Shown here one piece after another: positions 31,381-45,300 of a stretch of DNA of 64,000 nt. Source of the DNA: Rheum nobile (taxonomy: Eukaryota > Streptophyta > Magnoliopsida > Caryophyllales > Polygonaceae). Numbering within the stretch: the first letter of the stretch is position 1; every line of letters begins with the position of its first letter. A program made the translations under genes and the position numbers. The notes beneath the pieces were generated by a model that was not told the DNA's origin, ran no database searches, and saw only the letters and a program-made list of their open reading frames with translations. Where the stretch lies: positions 7,254,001 to 7,318,000 of the forward strand of contig WOAB01000563.1 of the NCBI GenBank assembly GCA_027886185.1. Reading direction: 5' to 3'.

Positions 31381-32603
31381 ATTAAACCACCCCTTAAATA
31401 GGGCACTTTACCAACAACCACCCCTTATACACTTAATTACTCACAACCACCCATTAAATCAATTCCGTTAACAACGAGCCACCCATTTACTGTTCCGTCC
31501 ATTTTCTACCGTTAACTCATGTAAATTTACCAAAATGCCCTTATTCAACCGTTTTTTTTATCGGTTTTGCCATTTTTTTGAATTTTTTTTGGGTTTTGGC
31601 CGGTTTTGCAAAAAAAAAAATGAATAAAAAAAAACCGGTTTTGCAAAAAACCGGATTTATTTTTTTGATTTTTTTAAACGATAAATTTTTTAAAATTTGT
31701 AATATTTTTAAAACCGGGATTTTTTTTTTTTTAAAAACAGATAAAATAAAAATTTTAAATTTTTTTAATCCGATAATTTTTTTTAAAACCGATAAAATAA
31801 AATTTTTAATCCCATAATATTTTAAAAACCGATAAAATAATTTTTTTTTAAAACCGATAAAATAATTTTTTTTAAATTTTTTAAACCGGATTTATTTTTA
31901 AACCGGTTTTTGATTTTTTATCGATTTTAAAAAAATTTTAAAAATTATTTTATCGGTTTTTAAAAAAATTATCGCATTTTATCGGTTTTGCAAAAAAAAG
32001 TTATCGGTTTTAAAAAAAAAAAATCGGTTTACAGTTTTAACAAAATTTATCGATTTACAATTTTAAAATTTTTTATCGATTTTAAATCAAAAAAAAATTA
32101 ATCCGATAATATTTGAAAAACCGATAAAATAATTATTTTTTTAAATTTTATACCGGATTTATTTTTAAACCGGTTTTTGATTTTTTATCGGTTTTAAAAT
32201 GTTGAAAAATATATATATTTTATCGCATTTTATCGGTTTTTCAAAAAAAAAAGTTATCGGTTTAAAAAAAAATTAAAAAAATATCGATTTTTAAAAAAAA
32301 TTATCGTTTTAAAAAATCAAAAAATAAATCCGTTTTTTTGCAAAATCGGTTTTTTTTTATTCAATTTTTTTTTGGCAAAACCGGTCAAAACCCAAAAAAA
32401 ATTCAAAAAAATGGCAAAATCAGTAAAAAAACCGGTTGAATAAGGGCATTTTGGTAAATTTACATGAGTTAACGGTAGAAAATGGACGGAACAATAAATG
32501 GGTGGCTCGTTGTTAACGGAATTGATTTAATGGGTGGTTGTGAGTAATTAAGTGTATAAGGGGTGGTTGTTGGTAAAGTGCCCTATTTAAGGGGTGGTTT
32601 AAT
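31381..32603. mobile_element. Foldback element with long near-perfect terminal inverted repeats
   Basis: The left end, from ATTAAACCACCCCTTAAATA, is repeated as the inverse complement at the right end (ending GGGGTGGTTTAAT). The match continues for roughly 260 bp (31381-31640 against 32345-32603) with few differences, for example one base near 31490. The roughly 700 bp core is extremely A/T-rich and made of many AAAACCGATAA and TTATCGGTTTT units in both orientations, so the whole element can fold on itself. No coding capacity. A target duplication is not evident; an AT-rich flank (AATAAGATAAAGTTTTTAATTG) occurs on both sides at longer distance. Confidence 0.88.
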
Positions 32604-33497
32604 AAGATAAAGTTTTTAATTGTCAATATTATTTAGTTTTAAATAGTTATGATAAAAATTAGGAAATGATATAATTATTAACTAGTTTTAAATAGTTATG
32701 GAAATAAACAATAAGATAAGATAAATAGTTATGATAAAAATTCGAAAATAAGATAAGAAATTATATAATTATTATTTAGTTTTCAATAGTTATGGAAATA
32801 AACAATAAGATAAGATATCGAATGGCGTGGTGGATAATGTGACATAGCTTAGAGGCCGACATGTAGGCGAATTGAACATGATGACGACACGTAGGCGAAT
32901 TAAACGTTAGACCGACACATATGATTTAGTCTTCTGCTATATATATATATATAGATAAATATATAGATATATAGATAGATATATAGATATAGATAGATAG
33001 ATAAATAGCCTACAGTAATCATGATTATTCTCAATATGTAATTACGCTTAGATAAAAAACACTTTCCTTGTTATTCTCTTCATCCTAATTTCATTATGTG
33101 CCTCTTTCTAGTTTCTATGTCAATTGAGCCTATGAAGTCCCATTAATCAACCTCCCGCACCCCATTCTCGAATGTCGCTCAAGAATCTTCCATGATTCGA
33201 AACTCGATTATCTATTAAATATCTCCCCTTTCAGTCTTAAAATCAACTTTCATTGTCATTAATCTCGGATTTCAACCACCCGCTCAGCTTGGACTGAATG
33301 AGAAGAAAGCGAAGGAAATTTTGATGAACTTGGATGAAAGGGAATGAGAAGGGTAATGGGTGAAAATTTGAACTTATTTGAGAGGCATTTTTGAAATTGA
33401 TATAATGGTGATATATTTTTTTGGTAACAATTAGCAATACTCCGATAAAATATGACCAAATTTTTTCATACCCTAAAATAATATTTCCTAACCTCTA
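32604..33497. other. AT-rich non-coding DNA
   Basis: No gene is seen. It repeats the AT-rich units found at 26000-26480, contains a copy of the 25145-25290 repeat at about 32820-32950 (GAGGCCGACATGTAGGCGAATTG) followed by TA dinucleotide runs at 32938-33005, and then about 490 bp without recognisable features. Confidence 0.5.
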
Positions 33498-34255
33498 AGA
33501 GCATATTTAACGTGAGCTTATTGAGAAGGCTTATTGAATTTTTTTGATTAAAAAGAAAAGCTCCCAATAAGTCCCCTAAAAATAGGCCAAAAATAAGCCT
33601 ATTAAGAGAGGCTTATTGTAAGGCGTGGATGATTACTGGGCCGCGTTCGCGCGCCCAGTGGGCGACACGTGACGTCAAATTCCTGGCCGTCCATTAATTT
33701 AAAAAAAAATTGTCTTATTTTTATTTTTTTACATTAAAAAACAAAAAATACTATAATTCTAATTGTATTTTTCTCTATCCATAGACATTAGATACCCATT
33801 ATGGTTATGTTTCTAATATTTTTTTATTTTTTTATTGTATGTATATTATTAATTGAAAACAAATTATTTATGATGGTTTAAAATATAAATATACACTAAT
33901 TAATTTCGTTACATTAAAATGACATTGTGGATAGTTAAGACTATAAAAATGTACTAACTAAGATTATTTAGACAAGTTTTGATATACACTAATTTAATTT
34001 CTTACATTAAAATGACATTGTGGATAGTTTAAGCTATAAAAATGTACTAACTAAAATATAAATATACACTAATTTAATATACATATACAAAATACTTGAA
34101 ATAAAATATATTTTATAATTTTAATAATTTAATATAAAAAATATATTAAGTATTCAATATAAAAGATATATTGATAATTTAATATAAATAAAAAAATAAT
34201 TATAATTTAATATACTCCAATAATTTTTCCCAATAAGCCCTCTATTAAAGATGCT
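33498..34255. mobile_element. MITE-like non-autonomous DNA element
   Basis: The left end reads AGAGCATATTTAACGTGAGCTTATTG and the right end, inverted, AGCATCTTTAATAGAGGGCTTATTG. These are imperfect inverted ends of about 25 bp, 758 bp apart. The interior is A/T-rich except for a short GC-rich part near 33640 and encodes nothing. Ends like GAGCATYTTTAA occur in several plant MITE groups; superfamily and target duplication cannot be fixed here. Confidence 0.6.
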
Positions 34256-34262
34256 AAAATGA

Positions 34263-35700
34263 TTGGGCTCTAGCAATGGTCCAAAATGATTGAGCTTATG
34301 CCTGAGTTCAAATCTGGACTAATTTGACAAGTTGGTAATGGAAAAACTATCAAAATTCTGGACGGATAATTGGGCTCTGAACACCCCCTTATGTGATAAC
34401 ATAAACCCACAGTCAATCCTGAATAAGGATGTCCTGGTAGCCGATTTTATGCTGCCAAATAAAACCTGGAATAAGGACTTACTTGAACAATACTTACCAA
34501 ATGATTTAACCAAAAAATTAACCTCGATCCCAATACCCTTAAATGAGATCCATGATAGAATGTACTGGAAAACGAGCAAAAACGGTTGGTTTTCTACTAA
34601 TTCTGCTATGGAACTAATTAACAAAAATAAGAGTTATACTACTTATGATTCCTCTTGGATCTGAAAAATGGACACATATCCCAAAGTTAAAAAATTTGTC
34701 TGGAAAATAATGAAAAACGAAATCCCAACTAAAGCTAGATTGACAGAAAAAGGCGTTGTAACCCCCCGGAGTGTATACGCTGCAATGCTCAGTTGGAAGA
34801 TTTGAACCACCTCATCTTCCAATGCAAGCATACCTTAAAAACAATCGCAAAATTGAATCATGACACTTTTGGCATAATCACTTCCCTAAACATAGAAAAC
34901 AAAAAAATTCATGAAATCATTGAAGAAATTCGACAAAAAACTGATAGATCACAATTCTTAGAATTAATGGTCTCTTGGTGGAGCATTTGGTTCTATAAAA
35001 ACCAACAAAGCTTTGGTAGAACAAATGATGATGTTGAACTTATTAAGGATGTACCGAATTACATTAAGAAACTAATGGAGAATTTGAATAAAACGAAAAA
35101 CTGGAACCCTGACTGTCTAACAGAAGACAATCAAAAAACTCATAAAACAAATATTGTAAGACGACCAATAAAGAAATGGAAAAAACCTCCGGATAACATT
35201 ATTAAAATCAACACAGATGGATCCACCAAAACCAGTGGTGAATCTAGTTTTGGTTACATTTTCAGAAACAATACGGGAAAACCACTTTTCCTCTATGGGG
35301 ATAAATGTGGTATTTTAACCCCGCTTAAAACAGAAACACTGCAGTGAAGAATGTCATGGTAAAGGCTTATGAATTAGGCTTTACCAACATCCATCTTGAA
35401 TGTGACCACCTTAAAATAGTGAACGTTCTTAACCAAATCTGGCACTGTCCATGGGATATTGAAATGCTAATTTCTGATATCCTGTGTATTTTACAACTGT
35501 TTTCTTCAGTGCAGATTTCTCACGTCTTCCGAGAAACCAACGTCGTAGCCGATTTCATCGCGAAGAAGGTTCATCAGGTTTCCTTGAAAGATTTTAGAGA
35601 TAATCTAGAATTTATAATTCTCATCCGTAAAAATACTATAGATTGAGAAATCGACTCTCGTATGGTTTCCATTCTAATTGTTATCCTTATAAAAAAAAAG
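34263..35700 (+). mobile_element. LINE copy 2, 5'-truncated, ends in poly-A
   Basis: A 5'-truncated member of the LINE family also found at 50806 and 56941. It starts within the region after RT and ends with CCTTATA followed by nine A at 35690-35699. The 3' ends of copy 2 and copy 3 are closely similar (CTTATA plus A-run). The inner edge abuts the MITE-like element. Confidence 0.85.
34325..35646 (+). pseudogene. LINE ORF2 C-terminal part: zinc-binding region and RNase H
   Basis: Segments in order: KFWTDNWALNTPLCDNI, PLNEIHDRMYWKTSKNGWFS, a TGA at 34661-34663, then YPKVKKFVWKIMKNEIPTKA. A frameshift near 34760 leads to the zinc-binding part, and LELMVSWWSIWFYKNQQSFG follows. RNase H shows KINTDGSTKTSGESSFGYIF, a frameshift near 35340 and HLECDHLKIVNVL, then FRETNVVADFIAKK. 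RT and endonuclease are missing. Non-functional. Confidence 0.88.
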
Positions 35701-35774
35701 GAGCTAAAATTAGAACATATTTTGTTTATACCTGACTAGCACTTTTGGGTACTATTTAGTATTTACCGACTCCA

Positions 35775-35862
35775 CCCCCCCCCCCCCCCCCACCCAACCC
35801 AACCCAACCCAACCCAACCCAAACCAACCCAACCCAACCCAACCCAACCCAAACCAACCCAA
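35775..35862. repeat. C-run and CCCAA microsatellite upstream of the SAC3 gene
   Basis: Seventeen C in a row (35775-35791) are followed by about 14 CCCAA units with two CCCAAA variants. It lies about 80 bp before the pyrimidine-rich leader of the SAC3-family gene and 75 bp after the LINE copy 2 poly-A. A short minus-strand open frame here comes only from the repeat. Confidence 0.92.
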
Positions 35863-36328
35863 TTCGTATCTCACCTCCCTGTCAAAGCTCAATTGTACGC
35901 CTGGTTCCGAAACCCCAATACGATACACTTTGTTTGGCTTCAAAATCTCCTCTATCCCTTCTTCTTCCCCTTCGCTATTCTCACCTCCTCTCTTTCTGTG
36001 ATTTCTACTTCGTTTATCTCACTTTCTCTTTGCAGTTCTATCCAAACGTCTCTGTATTTCTATACTTTTTTCTTGATTTTGTTTTTTTGTTGTTTTTATT
36101 GCTTGATCCGAATTCCCTACTTCCGTCGTTGTATCTCTCGATTCGCGCAGATTTCTCTCCCGTTTCCTCCTCTCTGGAAGGTTTGTCAAACGATATCCTT
36201 TTTTGTTATCAGATTTCTCGAAATTAGGGTTTATATGTTTCTGATTAGGTGCTTAATTTGATTTGGCATAAATCTGATGTTAATTCTGTCTTTTTGCTTG
36301 ATTGGATGATTCAGGCAACGTTGAGAAG
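35863..36328 (+). promoter_or_regulatory. Promoter/5' UTR with a leader intron of the SAC3-family gene
   Basis: The stretch is C/T-rich (CCTCTATCCCTTCTTCTTCC), typical of plant 5' leaders. A leader intron is predicted from GGAAG|GTTTGTCAAACG at 36180/36181 to GATTCAG at 36314, followed by 14 bases and the ATG at 36329. No clear TATA box is seen; the transcription start is not determined. Confidence 0.6.
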
Positions 36329-39300
36329 ATGGAGAGCCAAGGAGGAGGTGGTGGTGAAACCGTTGCTCAAGCTGACCCTAATTTACGCGAGGTATCTTCA
36401 ATCCTCCCTTGGATTTCTTCTTCTTCAGATGTTCAATTTGTCGTTGCTCTGTTTAATTGCCGCATTTAAATAATTGATATGCTGATATGTTGATATGTGG
36501 ATTAGAAAGCCTAGAAAGGTTTGTGGTGACCTACATGTTCATACTGTTTCAGTGTTTCATTATGCTGCTACCTGTAATGATATTTGACACCAAACATCCA
36601 TTTTCTTTTCCAAAATAAGGAAGTAGTGAAAGAATGGAGAATTAAATGCTCTGATTGTGGCTATTTAATGCCATCGATTTGTCGGCACTAGTTGTTTAAC
36701 ACATGCTATGCTATTACCCGAATATGCTGCCTTTATAATCTGATGAAGATTTTCATGCTATAGCCATCGATTTGTCGGCTATTGGCACTCATTGTTTGGC
36801 ACGTGCTACAACTAGCTACTGAATGCTATGACAACCTCCCATCCTCCACCGCCTTTCGGATCTGATGAAGATCTTCATACTTTTCTGTTTTGAAACCACA
36901 CACCTTTTCTTTTTCAAGTTAATGTCATCAAATTGTGGGCACTGATTGTTAACACATGAAATACCTAGCCACGGATACACTTTCACAGCCTCCTATCCTC
37001 CACCGCCTTTATGACGGGATAAAGATATTCCTTCCCTTTCAGTTATGAAATCACACACCCTTACTTCAGAAATAATATTAAGAGAGAAGAGAAACTAAAT
37101 GATTTGGTTTCTTTTGTTCAATGCTGTTGGTTTATTGGTGCTTGATGGTTGTCCATTTGACATTGAACTAGTCCTAGCTACCAAATATGCCTTGACAGTC
37201 TTTGAAAGCTCTGATTTTTGCTGAAAGGGGATCATGTTGTTTTGCTTGATCTTAGAGCGATTTGGGCTTGTAATTTTTTCAGTATCCTATACATTGATGT
37301 GAATAATATCGTTAAAGAGGATAATTTTTTTCTATATTATTGTTTGTCGGTGTTTCTATGTTTTATTCCTTTTTGAGGAATCATCAATTTTTTGTTCTAT
37401 TCTAAGTTTCTAACCCATTTTACTTAGAAAGGAAGGGAATTCCTTTCTCTTCTCTAGTTTGTTAGAGTACTTTTTCTCAGACTTGTGAAAATGTGATGCT
37501 AGATAGAATTATTGCCGGATAATTTTTTTCTTTTAAGATGATGATTTGGGTATGTTAAAAATGAGAATATCTTGAATTAACATAACTTTTGTTCTCAAAT
37601 CAGGCTACTGTGAACCAAGGACATACATTTCACTATTACCCATCAAATGCTGGTTCAGTGGCTGCTTCATGGCCTGCTCAAGCTGCTGAGAGTCAGATCA
37701 CACCGAACGGAAGTTATTCGAATTTGAGCTACCACTATAACCCTCACAAGGAGATGCATTCAACAAATGTTCAAGATGGAGCAAGTGCACCTTCCGTCAG
37801 CTATCTGCCACCTTCATCAGAAATTACATCACAAGCATATCCCACCAATTCAACATACTCAGCTTCTGCCAGTTCATACAGTTATAGCAACTCAGGATAC
37901 TCAGGCTACTATAATGGTTATCAGCAACAACCAACTCAACCCTACTCTCAAACTACAGTAGGCTATCAAAGTCAAAACACAGGTGCTCCTTACCAGCCTA
38001 TTTCCTCATTTCAGAATACTGGGTCTTATGCTGGTACTCCAAGTTATTCAAGCACTTACTACAATCCTGGTCATTATCAGACATATGGAGGTTACACAGA
38101 AAATGGTTACAGCAGCCAGAATAACTTGTGGAATCAAGGGAACTTTTCAAATTACAGTGAGCAGAATGCTACCTATGGTCAAGATTCAGGCAGTGCTTAT
38201 AGTTCTAATTCTGTTGCTCCGCCTGTGGTGAATTACCAGCCCCAGCAATATAAGCAATGGGCCGATTATTACAGTCAGACTGAAGTTACTTGTGCTCCTG
38301 GAACAGAAAATAAAACTGTCACTAGTACATCTACTTTGAATTGCCCTATCCCAGGTGTTTCTACTGGATATACACCTCCAGTTAGCCAGCCACAACCATC
38401 ATATATACCAGCTTGGAAGCCAGACACTGTCTCTTCTACTTCACCAGTTCAGGTCTGGCATTTCTTTATCGAAAGGAACTTTTATTTTAGTCGTGCATTG
38501 CTGGCGGAACACTACTATGCATTTTGCAGTGCATTAGTGCCGTGGATATTCTATTGCTTATTCTGTACTTTCTTATGCCATGTTAATAAATAATTGATAT
38601 GAACTACTAATGCTTCGAGGAAACCCCTAAAGCTTATTCTGGGACGTGTTTACTCTGAGAAAATTGTAGTTTCATTCTTGTCAGTTAAATCTTTTTATTT
38701 TTGATAAAAACTCTGATTTGAATTGCCTTTTTGCTTTCAATATATTGAAAACAGTAGTCATATGACCTCTAACTTCAGGGCATTCTATCGGAAGAGTGCT
38801 ATATTTATGGTGCGATTGTGTGATAATGTGTTGACAATTTCATATCCTAATGACAATGTCAATCATGTCTATGTAATTTGATATGAGAAGAATCCTTGTT
38901 AGGCTTGTCCTAACTCCTAAGCTGTAACTAAATTCCTTCTTCTGAATATTTCACTCGACAGACTGGTGTGGCAGTTGGCAACCATGATAGTTACTGGCAT
39001 CAAGGAAGTCAAAGCTACCCAAACCAAGCAAACTATCAGAAGCCTCCTACTGCAAACTCTTCATTTATTGGTGTTCAGGAGTCACAGCCGAGTGCAGGAC
39101 CAATGGGCCATCTTCCCCCTTTCAATGGTGCAAATCAGGTAAATGCAATTACTCATCAACCTTTGCAACCTCTACAATCTACAGATACACGCAGGATAAG
39201 CAAACTGCAGATTCCAACAAACCCGAGAATTGCTTCAACTTTATCACATGGTTTTACAAAGTCCGATAAAGATAGCTCTACAATTAGTGCATCTGTAAAG

Positions 39301-42300
39301 CCTGCCTATGTTAGTGTGTCACTGTCAAATCCAATTGAGAAGCCGTCATCTGGTCATGGCTCTGAATCTTCTGATACTGTCCTCAAGGTGGTTGCACTTT
39401 TTCCATCTGATGTTTTTTAGTTTTATATTTTACTTTCTCTTATGTCCTCTTATTAATTCTATGTGCCTTGAACCTCCGACTCCAGTTGTTGAGAAAGAGT
39501 ATTGTATGCTGCCTTCCATTCTAAATTGAATAATGTTTGTTATTTTTCTAATGTGTCTTTCTGTTTTAGCCTGGGGTCTTTCCAGCATCACTTCGTGGCT
39601 ATGTAGAAAGAGCTTTAGCTCGTTGCAGAGGTGAAAAACAGATGGCAGCTTCTCAAGAGAAAATGAAGGAGGTGAGTAGGCCTGCTGCTGATCTTATTGA
39701 CTATTGGGTTTCATTTCATGGGCTTAAGATATGCGTTGACGTTTTGATTGGAGTTGGGATAAGTGATTTCTAAAATTAGAAGTATCCTGCATGCTATCCT
39801 GAATTGATTTTTGTCAAGAGTTTTTTTTAATTTGTCATGTTTTCACATGTCAATTTCTAGCATAACAATTTATAGTGCAAGCCTATGTACACCTGCCAGG
39901 ATTTCTGCAATTTCAAGAAATAGAAGATTTATATTAGATTGTGCGAAGTAATTAGAGGGTGAACAATAAAGATTTTGCAGTGCCTTTAGCTTTTTAAGTG
40001 TACACCTTTCAGGGCTTCTTTGATACAAAGACTAATTGTAGTATTTCGTAATGTTTTTGGCGTATCAAATTATCTTAAAAATTCATTGTACTTACTGCAT
40101 ATACTTATTTATTGATTTATCCTTCAGATGATCACAAAGGCAACTGCAGATGGTACACTTCATTTGCGGGATTGGGATATGGAACCACTATTTGCATTAC
40201 CAGATGCTGCAAATGATGAGTACGTCTCTCTCCCCTTTGCTCATTGCTTTTATATATGTAGCGGTACTTCATTGTACTTGTGGTTGTTTGCTGATTCTAC
40301 TCTATTAATTTAATACCAGATAATATTTTCATTAAAAGTAATTTGTGGAAGGCATTCATGCAAAGCCGATATGTTATATAAAAGTAGTTTTGTTTCAAAA
40401 AGGAAAATTGGTCATGAATAATACAAATTCTTCTTTATTGGCGAATAGTAATCCGAACATGAGGAATTACCATTATAATACTAATTATTCAAGAATTGGA
40501 CCAGCTTGGGTATGAGGCTCATGGCAGATGATATGGGCTTAGTTAGGATGCCTATGGTGTGTCACAAAAAAAGGTTCCGAGTTATTTTGTACTCCCTCCG
40601 TTCACTTTTACTTAATCACTCACCAGTCACCACCCTTTACAATCAATACATGGAGAGAAAAAATCAACATAACCAAATTCCAATACAAAATTTATGAACT
40701 ATATGTGATAAATTGTCTTAAAATCCTGATAGAGTGTATCAAACTTGGCCAATTTTGAATATTTTATATTTTTAAGGTTGACAATAGGTTATGTGCTCAA
40801 ATTCTTCTCTGAAAAGTCTCATGTTGGTCCATTTTCTAAAGTGCTGTGTTCTTAGCTGTAATTTCCCGAGTTGGCTTATAATAATATTAGCAAATGGCAA
40901 ATTGTTAATAATTCTTTTTTTTGCCCAAATTTCTTCTGCGAAAGGATACCAAATGCATTCTCACCATTCTTGGGGTTGAATTGTTATCTTATAAGTTGTT
41001 TCAACTTATGTTCCTAATCAAAGAAGGATATAGAGTTGCCACCTGCTTTTGTGCAGTATCTTCCAGCAAATTTAATGTTAAAGTTAAAGCTTTTTTCTCT
41101 TTCCTTTGCTACTAGCCTATTTTTAGCCGTGTGATCAAGAGCATGCTTCTTCCAATTTGTAGGCATCTGTTTTCCATATTTTGTCCGTCAACAATAGCTA
41201 GCAGCAGAAAACAAGACTTTCTTGTTTCTATGTATATGAAAGTTGGCACCTGTTGTTGAGGGTGTGATGTTTGAGTATCGCAGAAAACAAATATCTGATT
41301 AGTTAAACTGAATCGTCCGACTTGATATTTGTGTAAGAGTTAATGATGATATTGCGTCTTTAACATTTGTATGTTGCTATTCAACATCGTTATGTGTATG
41401 TGCCATCTAACCGTAGGAAAGATCCTAGTTTGTTGCAGTATCCTGGTACTTGCTGGTTTAATATGGAAAATGTTAAAAACACAACTTATCATAGGCCATA
41501 CTTAATCTGGGTTGGTTTTAGACGCTTAGTTCCCTTAATTTCATATTTCGTAATTATTGTTTTTCATTGCTATAAGAAAAATTCCAAAAATTATTTAATT
41601 TCATTCTTCTACTTATTATCCTTGCGAGATGCACTGAGTGCCTATATAGATATGTAATATGTGTGGTGTAATCCCCTTTAGCTTATTCTGATGATTGCAC
41701 CTCCAGCTACTGCCTAGTTTGACATTGTGTTCTGCTTATCCTGATGATGATATCAACATGATTTTTGTTGAAAGTTCCGTTCATGGTCTTAGGTGTCTGG
41801 TCATATTCTAAATGCTCTTTAGGGATGACCTGGCAGGATTTTATTTATGGTAAATAACTAAATATGATGTAAATGAACTAGTACACAATTATTTACAGAT
41901 TTAAAGGCAATTGATTCTTTATTTTAAGCAACTATGTGAGGAGCAAAGGGTAGAAATTGTAGTTTCCATCTTTTCTGCCAAAACCAAGCTTGCTGGTCGC
42001 CTAATATGTAAAAGCTCTCATCATTTTGAAAACTTCGGAATTTCATCATGGCTTATGGGGCGTATCTGATCCAATATGAATTGTTGTGGATGTTGTTCCC
42101 ACTTGGATTTCATGTTTCATTTTTTTTTTCTCGAGAGAGATGAGCAATACTTCATTGCTTAGGTCATAGATGTTGGTTGGATAGTTCTTATTTCATTTGA
42201 ACATGTTCATATCTCATTATCATAGAAATAGAATATAATGCTACTCTTTTCACCAACTGAATTTCTAAGGCACTGTTTTTCATAGTTCTCACTGGAATGA

Positions 42301-45300
42301 TTGTGCTAGCTTGATCATTTTACTAAACAACATCATCCTGTCAGCTAATCCTGAATGGCTGGTCTTCCTGCAGAAGTTTGGGTGAAGGGTCTGTCTCTTC
42401 ATTACCCAATTTGAAAAGAAGTCCTAATAGGCGAATGAAGAGTAGGTGGGAACCTATGCCAGAGGAGAAACTTGTTGACAATACCACTTCAACCAGTCAT
42501 AATTCCTTGAAGTTTTCTGGTTGGACTCATTTCAATGGGAGAGACAAGAAAGTGTGTAGTTTCATCATATCCTTGGGTGTCTAATTTTTACTAATTATTT
42601 AAGAGTATAGAAACCCTGATTGTTAGACTATGTGGTGCTTTACTACTTTCTTCACATCCACCCATGTTTTAATGATTGGCAATCTGCTTTTTACAAATTG
42701 CATGCAGTTTGCTGGTGCAAAGTCTGAAAGCAAGGAGAGTAAAAATAGCAAATTTTCTTTCTTTGAACTGGCAAGCCACAGTAAAAGTGCACAAAGGCCT
42801 TTCAAGAGGCAGCGGTTTGGAAAACAGAAATCGGAAAGTGGGGATGCATCCAGTGATAGCGATCAGGAAAAAGTAGTGGTAGCATATTACTCTGGGAAAA
42901 GGGCACTAGCTAGCTCACCAGAAGAAAGGAAGAAGCGTGAAAACCGCTCTAAGCGTTTTGAAAAGGTGAATGGCCAAAAAAGAGAGCAAGTAAATGATAA
43001 TCGAGCGAAAACTGCAGGAACTGGAAATGTATATTCTAGAAGAGCTACTGCACCAGCTCTTAACAAAACTTTTGAAGACAGCAGTTCTAGGGCTGTTGAA
43101 GATATGGATTGGGATTCCCTTACTGTCAAAGGAACCTGCCAGGAAATTGAGAAACGCTATTTACGGCTTACTTCTGCACCAGATCCAGCCACTGTAATTA
43201 TTCTGACAACATTGTCTTGAGAGAATGTCACCTAGACCGTTGATGACGTAAGGTTCAACCATATAACTGGTTTTGTGTCTGCTTGCAGGTGAGACCAGAG
43301 GAAGTGCTAGAGAAAGCACTGCTTATGGTTCTGAATTCTCAAAAGAGCTACCTTTACAAATGTGACCAATTAAAATCTATTCGTCAAGATCTGACTGTGC
43401 AAAGGATACGCAATGAATTAACAGCAAAGGTATACGCTGTTTTCCTAGTATATATTGGTTATGAGAACCATTTCATAATTGAAAGAAGCAGTATGAGAAG
43501 AATATAGATCTCGAAGATTTCCTACTGTTGAAGTTGTTTAAAGTTCAAATTCACAACTATTAATTAGAAGCACTTGCAATCATTTATGTCATTAGGTTTA
43601 TGAAACTCACGCTCGATTGGCTCTTGAATATGGTGACTTGCCGGAGTATAATCAGGTTCGTCATTTTATTTATGATTACTGTATTTTTTTCCTATCTGAA
43701 ATTTATATGTGCATTTGGATGGCTGTCTGAATGTCTAGTAGAGTGGTATTGAACTGATATATATACCTCAGCAAGGTGCTGATATTTGAGTCCGTTACTA
43801 ATCATTAAGAACAAACATAACTTACAATGGATAACTGCATTAAAAGATGATAAACGGCTATTATTTTGGGGGAGAAACTATAAGTTTGTTTTGGCTTTGG
43901 GCATTCTTACTTTGTCTTTTGAGGTGTTATTTAAACAACTGATATGCCATTAGCATCTTATTAAAACATGAAACTGCAAGGAACAAGTGCTGTTATAGAG
44001 ACATCAGAAATGCTGTCTAAATCGTAAACATATTAACATTTATAAATATTATTAAGCTCATTGTGTTGGGTACCCTCTTTTGTACAATTGAATATTGAGA
44101 AATTATCTATGCTTACAGAATACAGATGGCCTTAATATCTCTTTTGTTACTCTAGTCTGATGCTTCAGGTGGTTTATTATGCTAGGATGTTTCCAGTTAG
44201 CTTCTTTGTATTTGTTAATTGGAAATTTTTGTATTGAAAAATTAATTAGGCTGCATATTTTTGTCTTAAGCGCCTATTGGTAAGGCCTGCTAACTTCTAG
44301 ATGTGTTTTTTTTTTGCAGTGCCAATCACAGCTGAAATTCCTTTATGGTGAAGGAATTGCAGGATGCTACATGGAATTTTCAGCTTACAGCTTGCTTAGT
44401 GTAATCCTGCATTCTAATAATAAGAGGGAGCTTTTGTCGTCGATGGCAAGGTTAGGGATGCAAATATGACTTCTTATTGGATTCATTCTGTTTCGTTCTT
44501 TTACTATTTTGTCGACTCTGAGGAGTGAACTGGTTATCTGAACTTCATTGTATTACTATGAAAACTGTGACAATTTGGTTGGAAGGCAATATAACCCTTG
44601 TCAACTTTGCTACTTTGTCTGGAGGTCAGCTGTATATGAAAATTTTAACTTTCTAAGTCTTGAAAAAGATACATATGTTCATACCCAAATCTTTGATGGT
44701 GTTAGCTGTTTTGTTTCTCGTGTCCATGCCTTGCTTAATATTTCATAATGTTAGCCATTTAAGTTATTATAAGGCCAGTTTTCTCCTATTTGACTTAAAT
44801 TATTTAACTCGTAGTGCTGGTTTTCTCTATTAGAAAGCTCAATCTATGAAGTTAGTAATGGGTCTATTTGGGTGTCATGCTGATATGATAATTTTTTCAT
44901 TACAAGGGCTTATAACGTTACTTATGATGTCACTGATAAAAGTAAAAAAAACATGCTGGTAAGGCCTTTTTTGGTGTTCAAAAGACCTCTTTTTTGCATC
45001 CAAACAGACTCTTAATGAATTTTGACTTTTGAGCAATAATATTCTAGTTCTGATCATAAAGCAGACCTTTGTTTCACATGTTTTAACAAATAGCCTTTTT
45101 GTATAGAGAATTTAGCTAGTCTTTATTTATTGTGAAGTGATAAGTGTCAACAACTACAAATCAAATGGAAATATTTGATCATGATTTCTTATAAAGATTG
45201 CAGCTTCTGAGTAGATTGAGTGTCCTTTTGATCCTAAGGGTTTCATTTTGTGGTTTGATGATGAATTTATGATTTGGTAAAAAGATGTACAACTTGTGCG

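Noticed and set aside
33243..33459. Two small minus-strand frames
   Set aside because: AT-rich DNA, no domain, no supporting context.
35752..35943. Minus-strand frame rich in Gly, Trp and Leu
   Set aside because: It is the CCCAA microsatellite read on the other strand.
40590..40700. Stowaway-like MITE beginning CTCCCTCCGTTC
   Set aside because: Only one end resembles the family; no inverted partner or TA duplication was found in the intron.
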